DNA from: Saccharibacillus qingshengii | GTDB lineage: Bacteria; Bacillota; Bacilli; Paenibacillales; Paenibacillaceae | DNA: 64,000 nt | Reading direction: 5' to 3' | NCBI RefSeq assembly: GCF_013185195.1 | Contig: NZ_JAAZWC010000007.1 | Location: 142,835-206,834 of the forward strand | Part shown: positions 9,647-17,675 of the stretch, one piece after another | Numbering within the stretch: position 1 is the first letter of the stretch | Layout: each line of letters begins with the position of its first letter | Translations under genes and position numbers: made by a program | Notes under the pieces: model-generated | Databases searched by the model: none | What the model saw: the letters and a program-made list of their open reading frames with translations, nothing else | What the model was told of the DNA's origin: nothing

Positions 9647-9688
9647 ATTCTTAAGAACCGCTTAGCTCAATTCTTAAAAATTCTTAAG
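9647..9688. promoter_or_regulatory. Candidate response-regulator binding sites between the efflux operon and its two-component system
   Basis: Three copies of ATTCTTAAG or ATTCTTAAA start at 9647, 9670 and 9680. The last two are 10 bp apart, the spacing typical of OmpR-family tandem half-sites, and the first is 23 bp away. An additional inverted pair, CCGCTTA at 9658 and TAAGCGG at 9685, overlaps them. The block lies in the only intergenic gap between the divergent membrane-fusion protein and regulator genes. Assignment to this particular regulator is inference. Confidence 0.55.
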
Positions 9689-9815
9689 CGGACGCCGAAA
9701 AGGCAGGTTGAGGAGGAACGGGAGTGAGTCCTGCGCTATAAAAAAGCCCGGATTTCATGTAACATAAGTTGTAGAATTGTCAAAAGAAAACAGCTCTGCT
9801 GATGGAGGAAGTCCG

Positions 9816-10517
9816 GTGAACGATTCCAAAACCATTTTGATCGCCGACGACAACAGCGAAATCCGCGAGATTGTCCGGGTTCTGCTGGAAAGCGAAAATT
9901 ACGAGGTGCTTGAAGCGGTAGACGGCGAAGATGCGGTAAACCAGGTGGATGAGCATATCGATCTGATTATCCTCGACATCATGATGCCCAAGAAGTCCGG
10001 TTTCAAAGCCTGCATAGAGATCCGGCAAAAAACGAGCGCTCCTATTTTGTTTTTGACGGCCAAAACGCAGGATTCGGATAAATACATGGCTTTCTCCGCA
10101 GGGAGCGACGATTATTTGTCCAAGCCTTTCTCCTATACGGAACTGGTGTACCGGGTGAAAGCCCTGCTCAGACGCTATTACGTGTATCAGGGCAAAGAAA
10201 AAACGGAAGAACCCGCGGAGCGGATCCATATTCAAGACTTGACGATCAATCCGGAGTCCCGCGAAGTCTTTATCCGGGAACAAGAAATTCAGCTGACCGA
10301 GATCGAATACCAGCTGCTTCTCTTGATGGCCCGGAATCGAAGAAAGATTTTCTCGGCGCAGAATCTGTACGAAAGCGTCTGGGAAGAACCTTACTTTTAC
10401 AGCTGCACCAATACCGTCATGGTTCATATCCGCAATTTGAGAAAAAAGACGGAAGCCGACCCGCAGACGCCCAAGCTGATCCAAACCGTCTGGGGAAAGG
10501 GGTACCGGATTGAATAA
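9816..10517 (+). CDS. OmpR/PhoB-family response regulator
   Basis: A 233-residue regulator. The receiver domain has DD near the start (LIADDNSEIRE), the phospho-acceptor Asp in LIILDIMMP (about residue 53), Thr in ILFLTAK and Lys in YLSKPFS. A C-terminal winged-helix domain follows (ALLRRYYV linker, then HIQDLTINPESREVF to IQTVWGKGYRIE). The GTG at 9816 is chosen because GGAGG lies 7 nt upstream; an upstream TTG at 9777 has no ribosome site. The histidine kinase gene overlaps by 8 bp. Divergence from a MacAB-type exporter suggests it controls that exporter. Confidence 0.93.
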   Translation: MNDSKTILIADDNSEIREIVRVLLESENYEVLEAVDGEDAVNQVDEHIDLIILDIMMPKKSGFKACIEIRQKTSAPILFLTAKTQDSDKYMAFSAGSDDYLSKPFSYTELVYRVKALLRRYYVYQGKEKTEEPAERIHIQDLTINPESREVFIREQEIQLTEIEYQLLLLMARNRRKIFSAQNLYESVWEEPYFYSCTNTVMVHIRNLRKKTEADPQTPKLIQTVWGKGYRIE

Positions 10518-11826
10518 ATTCTCGTTTGGCCTGAAGCTGAAAGTCCAGCTGATTGCCGCCTTGCTATTGGCCACCGTGATGTCCGTGCTGTTCTATGCAG
10601 CGACCCAGTATGCCGGAGACGAGCTGCTCAACCGGTATTTCACCGAATCTTCGTTCGAGAGCAGCCAGAACCGGAAAACGGCTGCCCAGCTGTCGGCCTA
10701 TGTCGCGGAAAATCACTTGAGGATTCAGGACGCGGAGCGGATCTCCGAGTGGGTCGACGACAAGAAATATGTCCGGGTGTACATCTACCGCGCCCAGAAC
10801 CTTATCTACTCTTCCGACGGTTACGATCCGGGAGAGGACGGGCGGTTCGCCGCTCCGCTTATGCCGGAGGACTCCCTTTTCGATGTTTCTTTTTTGGACG
10901 GAGAAACGCGGGTGTTTGTGGAATCGTTTTTCGAATACCGGTACTACAATATCGTGACTTTTTCTTGTTTGGCTCTTTCGTTCGCTTTGTTCCTGCTGTT
11001 CATGGTGCTGGTGATCCACCGCAAAACTTCCTATATCGAAGTACTCGAGAACGAGATCCAAATTCTTGAAGGCGGCAATTTGGAGTATCCCATTACGATC
11101 AGAGGCCAGGACGAATTGTCTTCCCTCGCTCGAAGCGTCAATGAAATGCGGAAATCTTTTATCGAACGGCTCGCCAACGAAGAAGAAGCCAAAAACGCCA
11201 ACAACGAGCTGGTAACCGCGATGTCGCACGACCTGCGCACCCCGCTTACGGCGCTAATCGGCTATCTGGATATTCTCAAACACCGCAAATACAAAACCGA
11301 AGAACAGTTCACCCGATACCTTGCCAACAGCAAGGATAACGCTTATCAGATCAAGCATCTGTCCGATCAGTTATTCGAATATTTTACTTTTGCCCATCAT
11401 CCGAACGAACTTCCCGAACGGCAAACGTATAACGGGATCCAGCTGATCGATCAGTCGATCGGGATTCATTCCCCTCTGCTGGTGAACGAAGGATTTCAAA
11501 TCGTGTTCACCCCCTGCCCGATTCCGTTTGCGCTGAATATTCATGTCCTGTCTATTCAGAGAGTATTCGGCAATTTGTTCACCAATATTATCAAATACGC
11601 CGACAAGTCCGAACCGGTCAAGATTCAATGCTCGCTGCGCGAGGAAAAACTGCAGATCGAGATCGAAAATGCGATTGATCCCGATGCCGATACCACCTGC
11701 AGTACCGGGATCGGCATCAAAGTTTGCGAGAAAATCATTCAAAACCACGGAGGAAGCTTCGAAGTCGCCCGTACGGAGCGAACGTACCGGGTACGCTTTT
11801 CTCTCGACGCTCTCTTGGAAGACTGA
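10510..11826 (+). CDS. Sensor histidine kinase
   Basis: A 438-residue membrane kinase starting at a TTG that overlaps the regulator gene by 8 bp. Two membrane segments (about residues 10-30 and 150-173) flank an extracytoplasmic sensor of about 115 residues, so signals outside the membrane are probably read directly. HAMP follows (LEGGNLEYPITIRGQDEL), then the H-box AMSHDLRTPLTALIGYLDIL (phospho-acceptor His near residue 241), the N-box (FGNLFTNIIKYA) and a short G-box (STGIGIKVCEKIIQNHGG). The layout resembles kinases paired with peptide-antibiotic exporters, though the extracellular domain is larger than in the small BceS type. The ligand is unknown. Confidence 0.92.
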   Translation: MNKFSFGLKLKVQLIAALLLATVMSVLFYAATQYAGDELLNRYFTESSFESSQNRKTAAQLSAYVAENHLRIQDAERISEWVDDKKYVRVYIYRAQNLIYSSDGYDPGEDGRFAAPLMPEDSLFDVSFLDGETRVFVESFFEYRYYNIVTFSCLALSFALFLLFMVLVIHRKTSYIEVLENEIQILEGGNLEYPITIRGQDELSSLARSVNEMRKSFIERLANEEEAKNANNELVTAMSHDLRTPLTALIGYLDILKHRKYKTEEQFTRYLANSKDNAYQIKHLSDQLFEYFTFAHHPNELPERQTYNGIQLIDQSIGIHSPLLVNEGFQIVFTPCPIPFALNIHVLSIQRVFGNLFTNIIKYADKSEPVKIQCSLREEKLQIEIENAIDPDADTTCSTGIGIKVCEKIIQNHGGSFEVARTERTYRVRFSLDALLED

Positions 11827-11859
11827 CCTTTACGCTACATAAGGACTGGAGGATTCCCT

Positions 11860-12582
11860 GTGCACCCGATTCTCGATCATCCCTGGAACCTGAACGAAGC
11901 AGAAGCCGTCCGGCTGCAGCTCGAACTGGCGTCCCAAGTCTCTCTGCGCGATCCCGATCCGTTCAACGTGCGTTATGCCGCAGGCGTCGATGTCGCTTAC
12001 GACAAAGACGATGACCGGCTGGCTGCGGCGGTAGTCGTGCTGGACGCCGATACGCTGGAAGTTGTCGAGACGGCTTCGGCTTCCGGTTCTCCCGCTTTTC
12101 CTTATATCCCCGGCTTGTTCTCGTTCCGGGAACTGCCTCCCGTACTGGAGGCATTCGCGCGCCTACAGCGGCGGCCCGATCTGATCGTCTGCGACGGTCA
12201 GGGCATCGCGCATCCCCGGCGATTCGGACTGGCCAGCCATCTGGGTCTGCTGCTTGGCACGCCGTCAATCGGCTGCGGCAAAACCCGGCTGGTCGGCGAA
12301 TACGAGGAACCGCAGGCCGAGCGCACTTCCGCTTCGCCGCTGCTGGACGGCGGCGAGCTTGTCGGTTATGCTCTGCGTACGCAGACCGGCGTCAAACCGG
12401 TATTCGTCTCGCCCGGCCATCTCCTCTCGCCGGAGACGGCCTGCCAATGGATCTTGAAGCTTGCCCCGCGTTACCGTCTGCCGGAGACGACCCGGCAGGC
12501 GGATCAGCTTGTACGCAGAGAATTGGCGGCCGATCCGGCCGCCGCCCACCCAACCCTGCCGGCCAAAGGAGCGACGAAATGA
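11860..12582 (+). CDS. nfi: Endonuclease V (deoxyinosine 3' endonuclease)
   Basis: A 240-residue endonuclease V, which nicks DNA (or RNA in some lineages) one nucleotide 3' to hypoxanthine. Family motifs are clear: GVDVAYD with the first metal Asp (about residue 43), FPYIPGLFSFRELPPVLEA, VCDGQGIAHPRRFGLASHLG with the catalytic Asp and the mismatch-recognition region, and GCGKTRLVG. GTG start is supported by CTGGAGG 7 nt upstream. Length is close to the family norm. The stop overlaps the next ATG as ATGA, so it is co-translated with an unknown gene. Confidence 0.95.
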   Translation: MHPILDHPWNLNEAEAVRLQLELASQVSLRDPDPFNVRYAAGVDVAYDKDDDRLAAAVVVLDADTLEVVETASASGSPAFPYIPGLFSFRELPPVLEAFARLQRRPDLIVCDGQGIAHPRRFGLASHLGLLLGTPSIGCGKTRLVGEYEEPQAERTSASPLLDGGELVGYALRTQTGVKPVFVSPGHLLSPETACQWILKLAPRYRLPETTRQADQLVRRELAADPAAAHPTLPAKGATK

Positions 12583-13460
12583 CCTTTATCGACCCCGGTT
12601 ACAAGAAACGCACAGCCCTCTACAAAAAGCTCTATGCCTACAATAACGGCACGTACGACCCCAAGCTTGGCACGACTCATTTTGACGAGTCCGTGTTGTC
12701 CGCCGAAGAAAAAGCGTTCATGCAGGAGATCGGCTGGAAAGCCAACGAGATGATCGTATTGGAACACAACGAGATGATCGCGCGAATCACCGAGTTGGGC
12801 CAGGACGAACGGTTGTCGGACGCGCGTCTGACCGGCGAATTTGTCGCCGCCGTCGGCGGCAGCTATCGGCGCGGAGCGAACGGACCGGTCGCGCTGCGTT
12901 TCGCCAGGCTGATTCCGCCGCACGACTACCGACCGGCGCGCAGGATTCTCTCCTGCGGCGTCTGCGGCCATGGCGAACATTCGCTGAACCGGTCCATCGC
13001 GCTGTCGCGGATCCGCGAATCGCTCTGGCTCGGCTACCGCTGGCATTCGCCCGAAGGGGTCTATGCCGACTTGAGCGAGCGCGTCGAACTGCCGCAGGTC
13101 GATCCGACCGAGGAAGATGCAGCCGCGCTTAAGCGTCTGCTCGAAGCGCTGTCGCGCGCCGAGCCGGACGAAACGCCGGGCAAACTGGAGAAACGGCTCA
13201 GTGCGGAAAAGGTACTGCGCGGCAACGGCGGCACGCGGCGCAGCCTGCTCGACGTCCTATCGGAACTCGGCGTAATCCCGAATATGGGGCTGCGGATCGA
13301 GCCGGAGCACTGGATCGACTACGAAGATATGGTCGAAGCCGGCATGGAACTCGACACGACGCAGGGCCGCTCCGATCTGGAGATGCCTTGGGCCGGTTGG
13401 CGCGGGCATCTCGGCGTGGATTGGGACCGGGCGAGAGTCTGTTTCGGCGAGTATCTGTGA
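12579..13460 (+). CDS. Conserved-looking protein of unknown function, coupled to nfi
   Basis: A 293-residue protein that I do not recognise. It starts MTFIDPGYKKRTALYKKLYA, with an ATG overlapping the endonuclease V stop (ATGA). No signal peptide or membrane helix is visible. A Cys/His cluster, CGVCGHGEH near residue 130, may bind metal. The middle is charged and helical (EEDAAALKRLLEALSRAEP) and the C-terminus is rich in Trp and Gly (MPWAGWRGHLGVDWDRA). Codon use matches its neighbours. Tight coupling to nfi suggests a role in nucleic acid damage handling, but that is only context. The open frame extends upstream into nfi; the ATGA start is preferred, with CAAAGGAGCGACGAA just before it. Confidence 0.8.
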   Translation: MTFIDPGYKKRTALYKKLYAYNNGTYDPKLGTTHFDESVLSAEEKAFMQEIGWKANEMIVLEHNEMIARITELGQDERLSDARLTGEFVAAVGGSYRRGANGPVALRFARLIPPHDYRPARRILSCGVCGHGEHSLNRSIALSRIRESLWLGYRWHSPEGVYADLSERVELPQVDPTEEDAAALKRLLEALSRAEPDETPGKLEKRLSAEKVLRGNGGTRRSLLDVLSELGVIPNMGLRIEPEHWIDYEDMVEAGMELDTTQGRSDLEMPWAGWRGHLGVDWDRARVCFGEYL

Positions 13461-13474
13461 AAATTTATGCACGC

Positions 13475-13513
13475 AAAAAACCTGCCGCGACTTCGATCGC
13501 CGGCAGGCTTTTT
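13475..13513. terminator. Bidirectional terminator
   Basis: A6 is followed by CCTGCCG, a 13-nt loop, CGGCAGG and CTTTTT. It lies between convergent genes ending at 13460 (+) and 13538 (-). Confidence 0.85.
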
Positions 13514-13537
13514 CCGTTGTGTATAGAGGGGAAAAGG

Positions 13538-14893
13538 TTACGATTTCTTGAATTTGAATATCGACCAGACGATCAGCAGCACCAGCACGCCGATACATAC
13601 TCCGATGCTGAGGCGGTTCTGCGGGTCGAACAGGAATCCGGCCGCGATAACGGCAAGAATGACCGCTGTCGCTCCCGTGATATACGGGTAACCCCAGATA
13701 CGGAATGTCGGCGCTTTGGGATAGCTCGGACGCAGCTTGAGCTGGGCCAGACAGATCGAACCCCAGACGACCAGCACGACAAAGCCCGGCACGGCCAGCA
13801 GGAACGAGAACAGGCTGTTGCCCATGAAGAAAGCCGCAAGCGCGCCCAGGACCAGCACCGCCGCACACAAACGCAGGCTGCCGACCGGAACCCCCTGAGG
13901 CGTCGTCGTTCCGAGACTTTTAGGCGCTTCGCCGGCTGCCGCCATCGAATGCAGCATCCGCGTCGCTCCGTAGATACTGGAATTCGCCGCAGACAGCACC
14001 GCCGTTACCAGAATAAAGTTGATGATATGCGCGGCGCCGCTCAAGCCTGTCGCTTCCAGCACCTGTACGAACGGACTGTTCTGCCCCGCCAGCTGGTTCC
14101 ACGGAATCAATCCGCAAATGACCAGGATCGGCAGCGTATAGAACAGCACGACGCGCACGATAAAGCTCTTGACCACACGCGGCATGACTTTCTCCGCGTC
14201 TTTGGCTTCGGTCAATGTCAGACCGATCAGTTCGGAACCGCCGTACGAGAACATGACGACCAGCAGGGCGGAGAACACCGACAGCCAGCCGTTCGGCAGA
14301 AACCCTCCGTGCGCCGTATAATTCGTCAATCCCGGAGCTTCGTCGCTTGCACCCGGAATCAGACCGAACAGCAGCCCCGCACCGAGGATGACAAACACCA
14401 CGATCATGGCGATCTTGATCCCCGCCAACCAGAATTCCGTTTCCCCGAACGTCTCGACGCTCATCCGGTTGATGCCGAGAATCACTGCGGCGCTGGCGAG
14501 ACTGAGCACCCACAGCGGCACGCCGGGCATCCAGTACTGCAAAAACGAGCCGGCTGCCGTCACTTCGATCACGCAGACGGTCAGCATCAGGAACGCGTAC
14601 AGCCAGCCTACGATAAATGCCGGCCGGGGACCGAATGCCTGCCGGACAAAATCTTTCATATTGCGGTTCGGGTAGACGCTCGCAAGTTCCGCGATCGCGC
14701 CCATGACGACCAGCAGCAGCAGGCCGCCGAACAGATACGTCAAGACAACGCCCGGCCCCGCCAGGCCAATCGTCTCGGCGCTTCCTTTGAAGATTCCCGT
14801 TCCGATGACGCCGCCCATCGCCATAAAGCTGATATGCCGGGGCAGCAGTTTTTTCTGAAGCTTGTCGCCTTCCGGCTTGTTGACAGATTCCAC
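13538..14893 (-). CDS. APC-superfamily amino acid permease
   Basis: A 451-residue permease with about 12 membrane helices. The first helix carries the substrate-binding glycine motif GGVIGTGIFKGS, and helices 3 and 8 contain GWLYAFLMLTVC and SAANSSIYGATRMLHSMA, typical of the AAT/GABA-permease branch of the APC family. The start is taken at GTG 14893 because GGAGG lies 7-8 nt before it; an in-frame ATG at 14950 has no ribosome site. It is probably an importer of a neutral or basic amino acid by proton symport; specificity is not readable. It stands alone, with terminators on both sides. Confidence 0.92.
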   Translation of the reverse strand: MESVNKPEGDKLQKKLLPRHISFMAMGGVIGTGIFKGSAETIGLAGPGVVLTYLFGGLLLLVVMGAIAELASVYPNRNMKDFVRQAFGPRPAFIVGWLYAFLMLTVCVIEVTAAGSFLQYWMPGVPLWVLSLASAAVILGINRMSVETFGETEFWLAGIKIAMIVVFVILGAGLLFGLIPGASDEAPGLTNYTAHGGFLPNGWLSVFSALLVVMFSYGGSELIGLTLTEAKDAEKVMPRVVKSFIVRVVLFYTLPILVICGLIPWNQLAGQNSPFVQVLEATGLSGAAHIINFILVTAVLSAANSSIYGATRMLHSMAAAGEAPKSLGTTTPQGVPVGSLRLCAAVLVLGALAAFFMGNSLFSFLLAVPGFVVLVVWGSICLAQLKLRPSYPKAPTFRIWGYPYITGATAVILAVIAAGFLFDPQNRLSIGVCIGVLVLLIVWSIFKFKKS

Positions 14894-14994
14894 GTGATGT
14901 TCCTCCGATTCTCTGATGCAGTGATGCAGACCCGCGTTCGCGAGACGCACACTCTATCCTACAATAAAAAACGCGAATCCGCATCGGATCGCGC

Positions 14995-15032
14995 AAAAAA
15001 TCACCGAACGGACGCAAACCGTCCGTCGGTGA
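14995..15032 (-). terminator. Intrinsic terminator downstream of the immunity gene pair
   Basis: On the minus strand TCACCGACGGACG, a short loop and CGTCCGTTCGGTGA form a stem with one bulge, followed by T6. It ends the minus-strand unit carrying the SUKH-like and Imm30-like genes. Confidence 0.8.
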
Positions 15033-15146
15033 AGGATTCTCTTCCCGAACAAACCATCAGTCGATATCGTAAATGAACCCTGTCCCTTTTTCTCGTCTGG
15101 TGTGAGCTGCATAAAGGCCGCTATTTTACTATGTACCTCCGAGTAC

Positions 15147-15704
15147 TCAGCGCTGCAGGCGTTCTTCCACTTCCTGCCGCCAGAACGTCCCCTGCGCGAA
15201 CGCCGCCGGATCGATCCGGCCGAATTCCCGCACGACCCATTTCAGCGTGTCCGGAGGGATCTCGTTTTCCAGAAAAGCGTCCGGTCCGTTCTCGCGAATC
15301 GTTCGCTGCACCAGCTCCGCGTAGACCAGCAGAAATTCCGCGAACTGCGGCACCGACGAGTTGATGAACCATTCGGTGCCGCCTTGTTCCATCCGGATAC
15401 AGACCACCTGCGAGCTGCCGGCCTTGAGGCAGACCGGATCGCCGTATCCCGTCGTTCCGAGCAGCCAGTAGGCCGAATATTCTTTCGGCATGCCGAAAGC
15501 CGTCTTCAGGTCGGACAATGTGCCTTCACCGGAACGGAATTCCAGATACGGAGCAGAGTCGCCGGGCAGTCCGGCCTCGATCAGGAATCGCCGGGCTTCT
15601 TCGGTCAGCGGTACCGCTTCCAGCGCCTCGGCATCGAACCGCAGCAGCGGCCCGTCGAGTTCCGTATTCCAAACCGCGTTAAATTGTTCCGGTTCCATCG
15701 TCAC
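15147..15704 (-). CDS. SUKH-4-like immunity protein (SMI1/KNR4 superfamily)
   Basis: A protein of about 185 residues resembling the SUKH-4 branch of the SMI1/KNR4 superfamily. Shared features are LTEEARRFLIEAGLPGDSAPYLEFR near the N-terminus, DPVCLKAGSSQVVCI in the central strands and INSSVPQFAEFLLVYAELVQ in the following helix. These proteins usually neutralise polymorphic toxins, and some occur as orphan arrays that protect against neighbours. The start is uncertain: GTG 15704 has GGAGG 8 nt upstream, while an ATG at 15719 and a GTG at 15737 are in frame. It lies 36 bp downstream of an Imm30-like gene and no toxin gene is adjacent. It is cytoplasmic, with no membrane segment. Confidence 0.75.
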   Translation of the reverse strand: MTMEPEQFNAVWNTELDGPLLRFDAEALEAVPLTEEARRFLIEAGLPGDSAPYLEFRSGEGTLSDLKTAFGMPKEYSAYWLLGTTGYGDPVCLKAGSSQVVCIRMEQGGTEWFINSSVPQFAEFLLVYAELVQRTIRENGPDAFLENEIPPDTLKWVVREFGRIDPAAFAQGTFWRQEVEERLQR

Positions 15705-15740
15705 GTCCGCCACCTCCATCCTTCCGCTTTCCGTCACTCT

Positions 15741-16304
15741 CTAATGCCGCGTACAGACGCGATTTCCGCCAATCTCTTCCCCGCGCATCAGCACTTCTGT
15801 GAAGAGATCCACTTTTTCCGTGTACAGTTCCGGCTGCGCCCGTTTGATCTCCAGCACCGTATTCGCCGCCCGGCGCACGATCCTGGCGGGAATGCCGCGC
15901 AGCGCCGTACCATAATATTCGATATACGGAGCATCGGGCCGATCCGAATCGAGCAGCATCCGGTGCAGCCGGATCGCCCAGCCTTCGGCGCGGGGGAACA
16001 GACCCGGGATCCCCAGCGCCAGATAATGCATACTTTCTTCGATCCCGCATCGTTCCGAAATATAAAAAATCGTCTCGAGCAGATCCCCCGCCGCGCTCGG
16101 TTCGATCACGTCGTCTTCCAGCATCCGGCACAAATCCGCAATCACATCCGCCGAAGCTTTCTCGCACAGTTCGTTCAATATATCCGTAAACCGTTCCAGA
16201 TCGTCGTCGTTTCCGTTCAGATCCCGCATCCGGTACAGCTCTTCAAGCAATTTTCGGTCCGGCAAGTCGATCGCCTCCGCTTCTGTCTGAATTTCTCCGC
16301 GCAT
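15741..16304 (-). CDS. Imm30-like immunity protein
   Basis: A 187-residue acidic helical protein. The layout LEELYRMRDLNGNDDDLERFTDILNELC, then MLEDDVIEPSAAGDLLETIFYISERCG and the distal NTVLEIKRAQPELYTEKV resembles Imm30 immunity proteins of polymorphic toxin systems, which are often found without a toxin. This is by recollection of the family. I start it at ATG 16304; two in-frame ATG codons upstream (16313 and 16334) have no better ribosome site. It is the first gene of a two-gene unit with the SUKH-like gene and is preceded by a terminator from the lipoprotein gene, so a promoter should lie within the short gap. Confidence 0.6.
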   Translation of the reverse strand: MRGEIQTEAEAIDLPDRKLLEELYRMRDLNGNDDDLERFTDILNELCEKASADVIADLCRMLEDDVIEPSAAGDLLETIFYISERCGIEESMHYLALGIPGLFPRAEGWAIRLHRMLLDSDRPDAPYIEYYGTALRGIPARIVRRAANTVLEIKRAQPELYTEKVDLFTEVLMRGEEIGGNRVCTRH

Positions 16305-16332
16305 GTATAACATACCCCATCCGGCGGCAAGC

Positions 16333-16355
16333 AAAAACCGTGCCTGGTGGCACGG
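16333..16355 (-). terminator. Intrinsic terminator of the lipoprotein gene
   Basis: On the minus strand CCGTGCC-ACCA-GGCACGG is followed by T5. It lies 77 bp after the lipoprotein stop and directly before the Imm30-like gene. Confidence 0.85.
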
Positions 16356-16431
16356 CTTGTTTCAAATCGGGTCCGGCGAACGAAACGCACACCGGGCTGC
16401 GGCTTTCGACGATCGACGGATAAGCGGATGT

Positions 16432-17337
16432 TCAGTCGGCAAGCGTCGAGATCGAAGCGTAGACAAGCGGTCCGAACGTCTCGGATTCCGTACCCGAAGG
16501 CATGTGGATTTCGACTTGGTACCCTTTGTTTTGCGTTTCCCAAAGTCCGAATTGGCCGGTGCCGTTATCGCCTTCCGCCGACATGAACAAGCGCGAAGCC
16601 GACAAGGCGGCCGGGATATTCGCTCCTTTGAGCTCGGCGGCTTTGCCGTAGTCTTTGAGCGCGGTCTGTCCTTCTTTACGCAGGCCCGCCAGTCCGTAGC
16701 CCTTGGCGAGCGGCGTGATCGTCGCGTAGTAATCCGGGTTGTCCGCCATCGTCAGCAGATTCTTCTCGGCATCGAACTTCAGGCCTTTCATCGCGTAAAA
16801 AGCGTACCCGTACCCTTCCTGCAGGCTGCCCGTTACGGAATCCGTCGAAGAAGCTCCGGCCACTTCGAACGATTCGGTTTTGGGACGGTCCGCTCCCGCG
16901 CCTTTTTTGCCCTGTTTGGCTTTGTCGGCCGGTTTGATGTCCGCAGCCGCCGCTCCGGCATCGCTTGACGCGCCGCCTTTGGAATCGGTGTTCTTGGAGT
17001 CGGCAGAGCCGGGAGCTGCCGCTTCCGGCTTCTTGTCGTCCGCGGAATCGCCTGCAGCCGTTTTGCCGTCGGCTGCCGTGTCAGCGGACGCTTTGTCGCC
17101 CGAAGCCGCTTCTTCCTTCGTGTCCGCAGCAGCGGTCTTGTCGCCTTCCTTGTCGTCTGCCGCCGCTTCGTCGGCCGGCGCTGTCGCCGGTTCCTCGATA
17201 CCTTCTTGGCCCGAAGTCGCGGCCGTTCCGGCCGGTTCGGTCTGAGCGGCGGGTTCGGATTCGCTGCCGCAGGCCGCCAGAGCACCGCTCAGCAGCAGTA
17301 CACCGAGCAGGCTCGCCGCACGAGTGTAAGTTTTCAT
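16432..17337 (-). CDS. Lipoprotein with long Ala/Asp/Lys low-complexity linker
   Basis: A 301-residue predicted lipoprotein. The signal peptide ends in the lipobox LAAC (Cys near residue 23). Residues about 25-150 are low complexity, made almost entirely of Ala, Asp, Lys, Glu, Ser, Thr, Gly and Pro, and probably form a flexible spacer across the wall. The C-terminal part (about 155-301) is a compact domain that I do not recognise: TGSLQEGYGYAFYAMKGLKFDAEK, LTPLAKGYGL-like repeats and GQFGLWETQNKGYQVEIHMPSG. The start is ATG 17337, with AGGAGG upstream. It is monocistronic and ends at a terminator. Confidence 0.85.
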   Translation of the reverse strand: MKTYTRAASLLGVLLLSGALAACGSESEPAAQTEPAGTAATSGQEGIEEPATAPADEAAADDKEGDKTAAADTKEEAASGDKASADTAADGKTAAGDSADDKKPEAAAPGSADSKNTDSKGGASSDAGAAAADIKPADKAKQGKKGAGADRPKTESFEVAGASSTDSVTGSLQEGYGYAFYAMKGLKFDAEKNLLTMADNPDYYATITPLAKGYGLAGLRKEGQTALKDYGKAAELKGANIPAALSASRLFMSAEGDNGTGQFGLWETQNKGYQVEIHMPSGTESETFGPLVYASISTLAD

Positions 17338-17507
17338 GCTTCATGCACCTCCTGTTGAAAATAGACGCGGACTTCTGCCGAAAAGTTCCAACAAAAAATC
17401 CCCTGCGTCGCACTTTCTCCAATTAACCCTTACATGGCGGCGTGACTCAGAAAGCAGGCAAAACGACGGCTCTCCATATAGGCACAGCACGGACGGAGCG
17501 CCTTTTC

Positions 17508-17537
17508 CCGCATTAATCCGCATTAACCCGCATTAAA
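17508..17537. repeat. Three tandem 10-bp repeats
   Basis: CCGCATTAAT, CCGCATTAAC and CCGCATTAAA follow one another without a gap, next to the terminator at 17535. The function is unknown. The rest of the 338-bp gap 17338-17675 holds this block, the terminator and nothing else that I can support. Confidence 0.7.
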
Positions 17538-17568
17538 AAGACGCGTTTTCCGGATGGGAAAACGCGTC
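17535..17568 (-). terminator. Terminator at the end of the glycoside hydrolase operon
   Basis: On the minus strand GACGCGTTTTCC, a short loop and GGAAAACGCGTC are followed by T5. It lies about 105 nt past the clan GH-A hydrolase stop at 17676. Confidence 0.8.
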
Positions 17569-17675
17569 AGAATCTGTATGAAGTCGGTTTTGGCGGAAGA
17601 CGGCTGCGATCCGCAAAGTCCGAAAGTCTTGAGGAATCCGCCGATGCCCGGAAGGCTGCCCGCCTGTTTGCGTAC

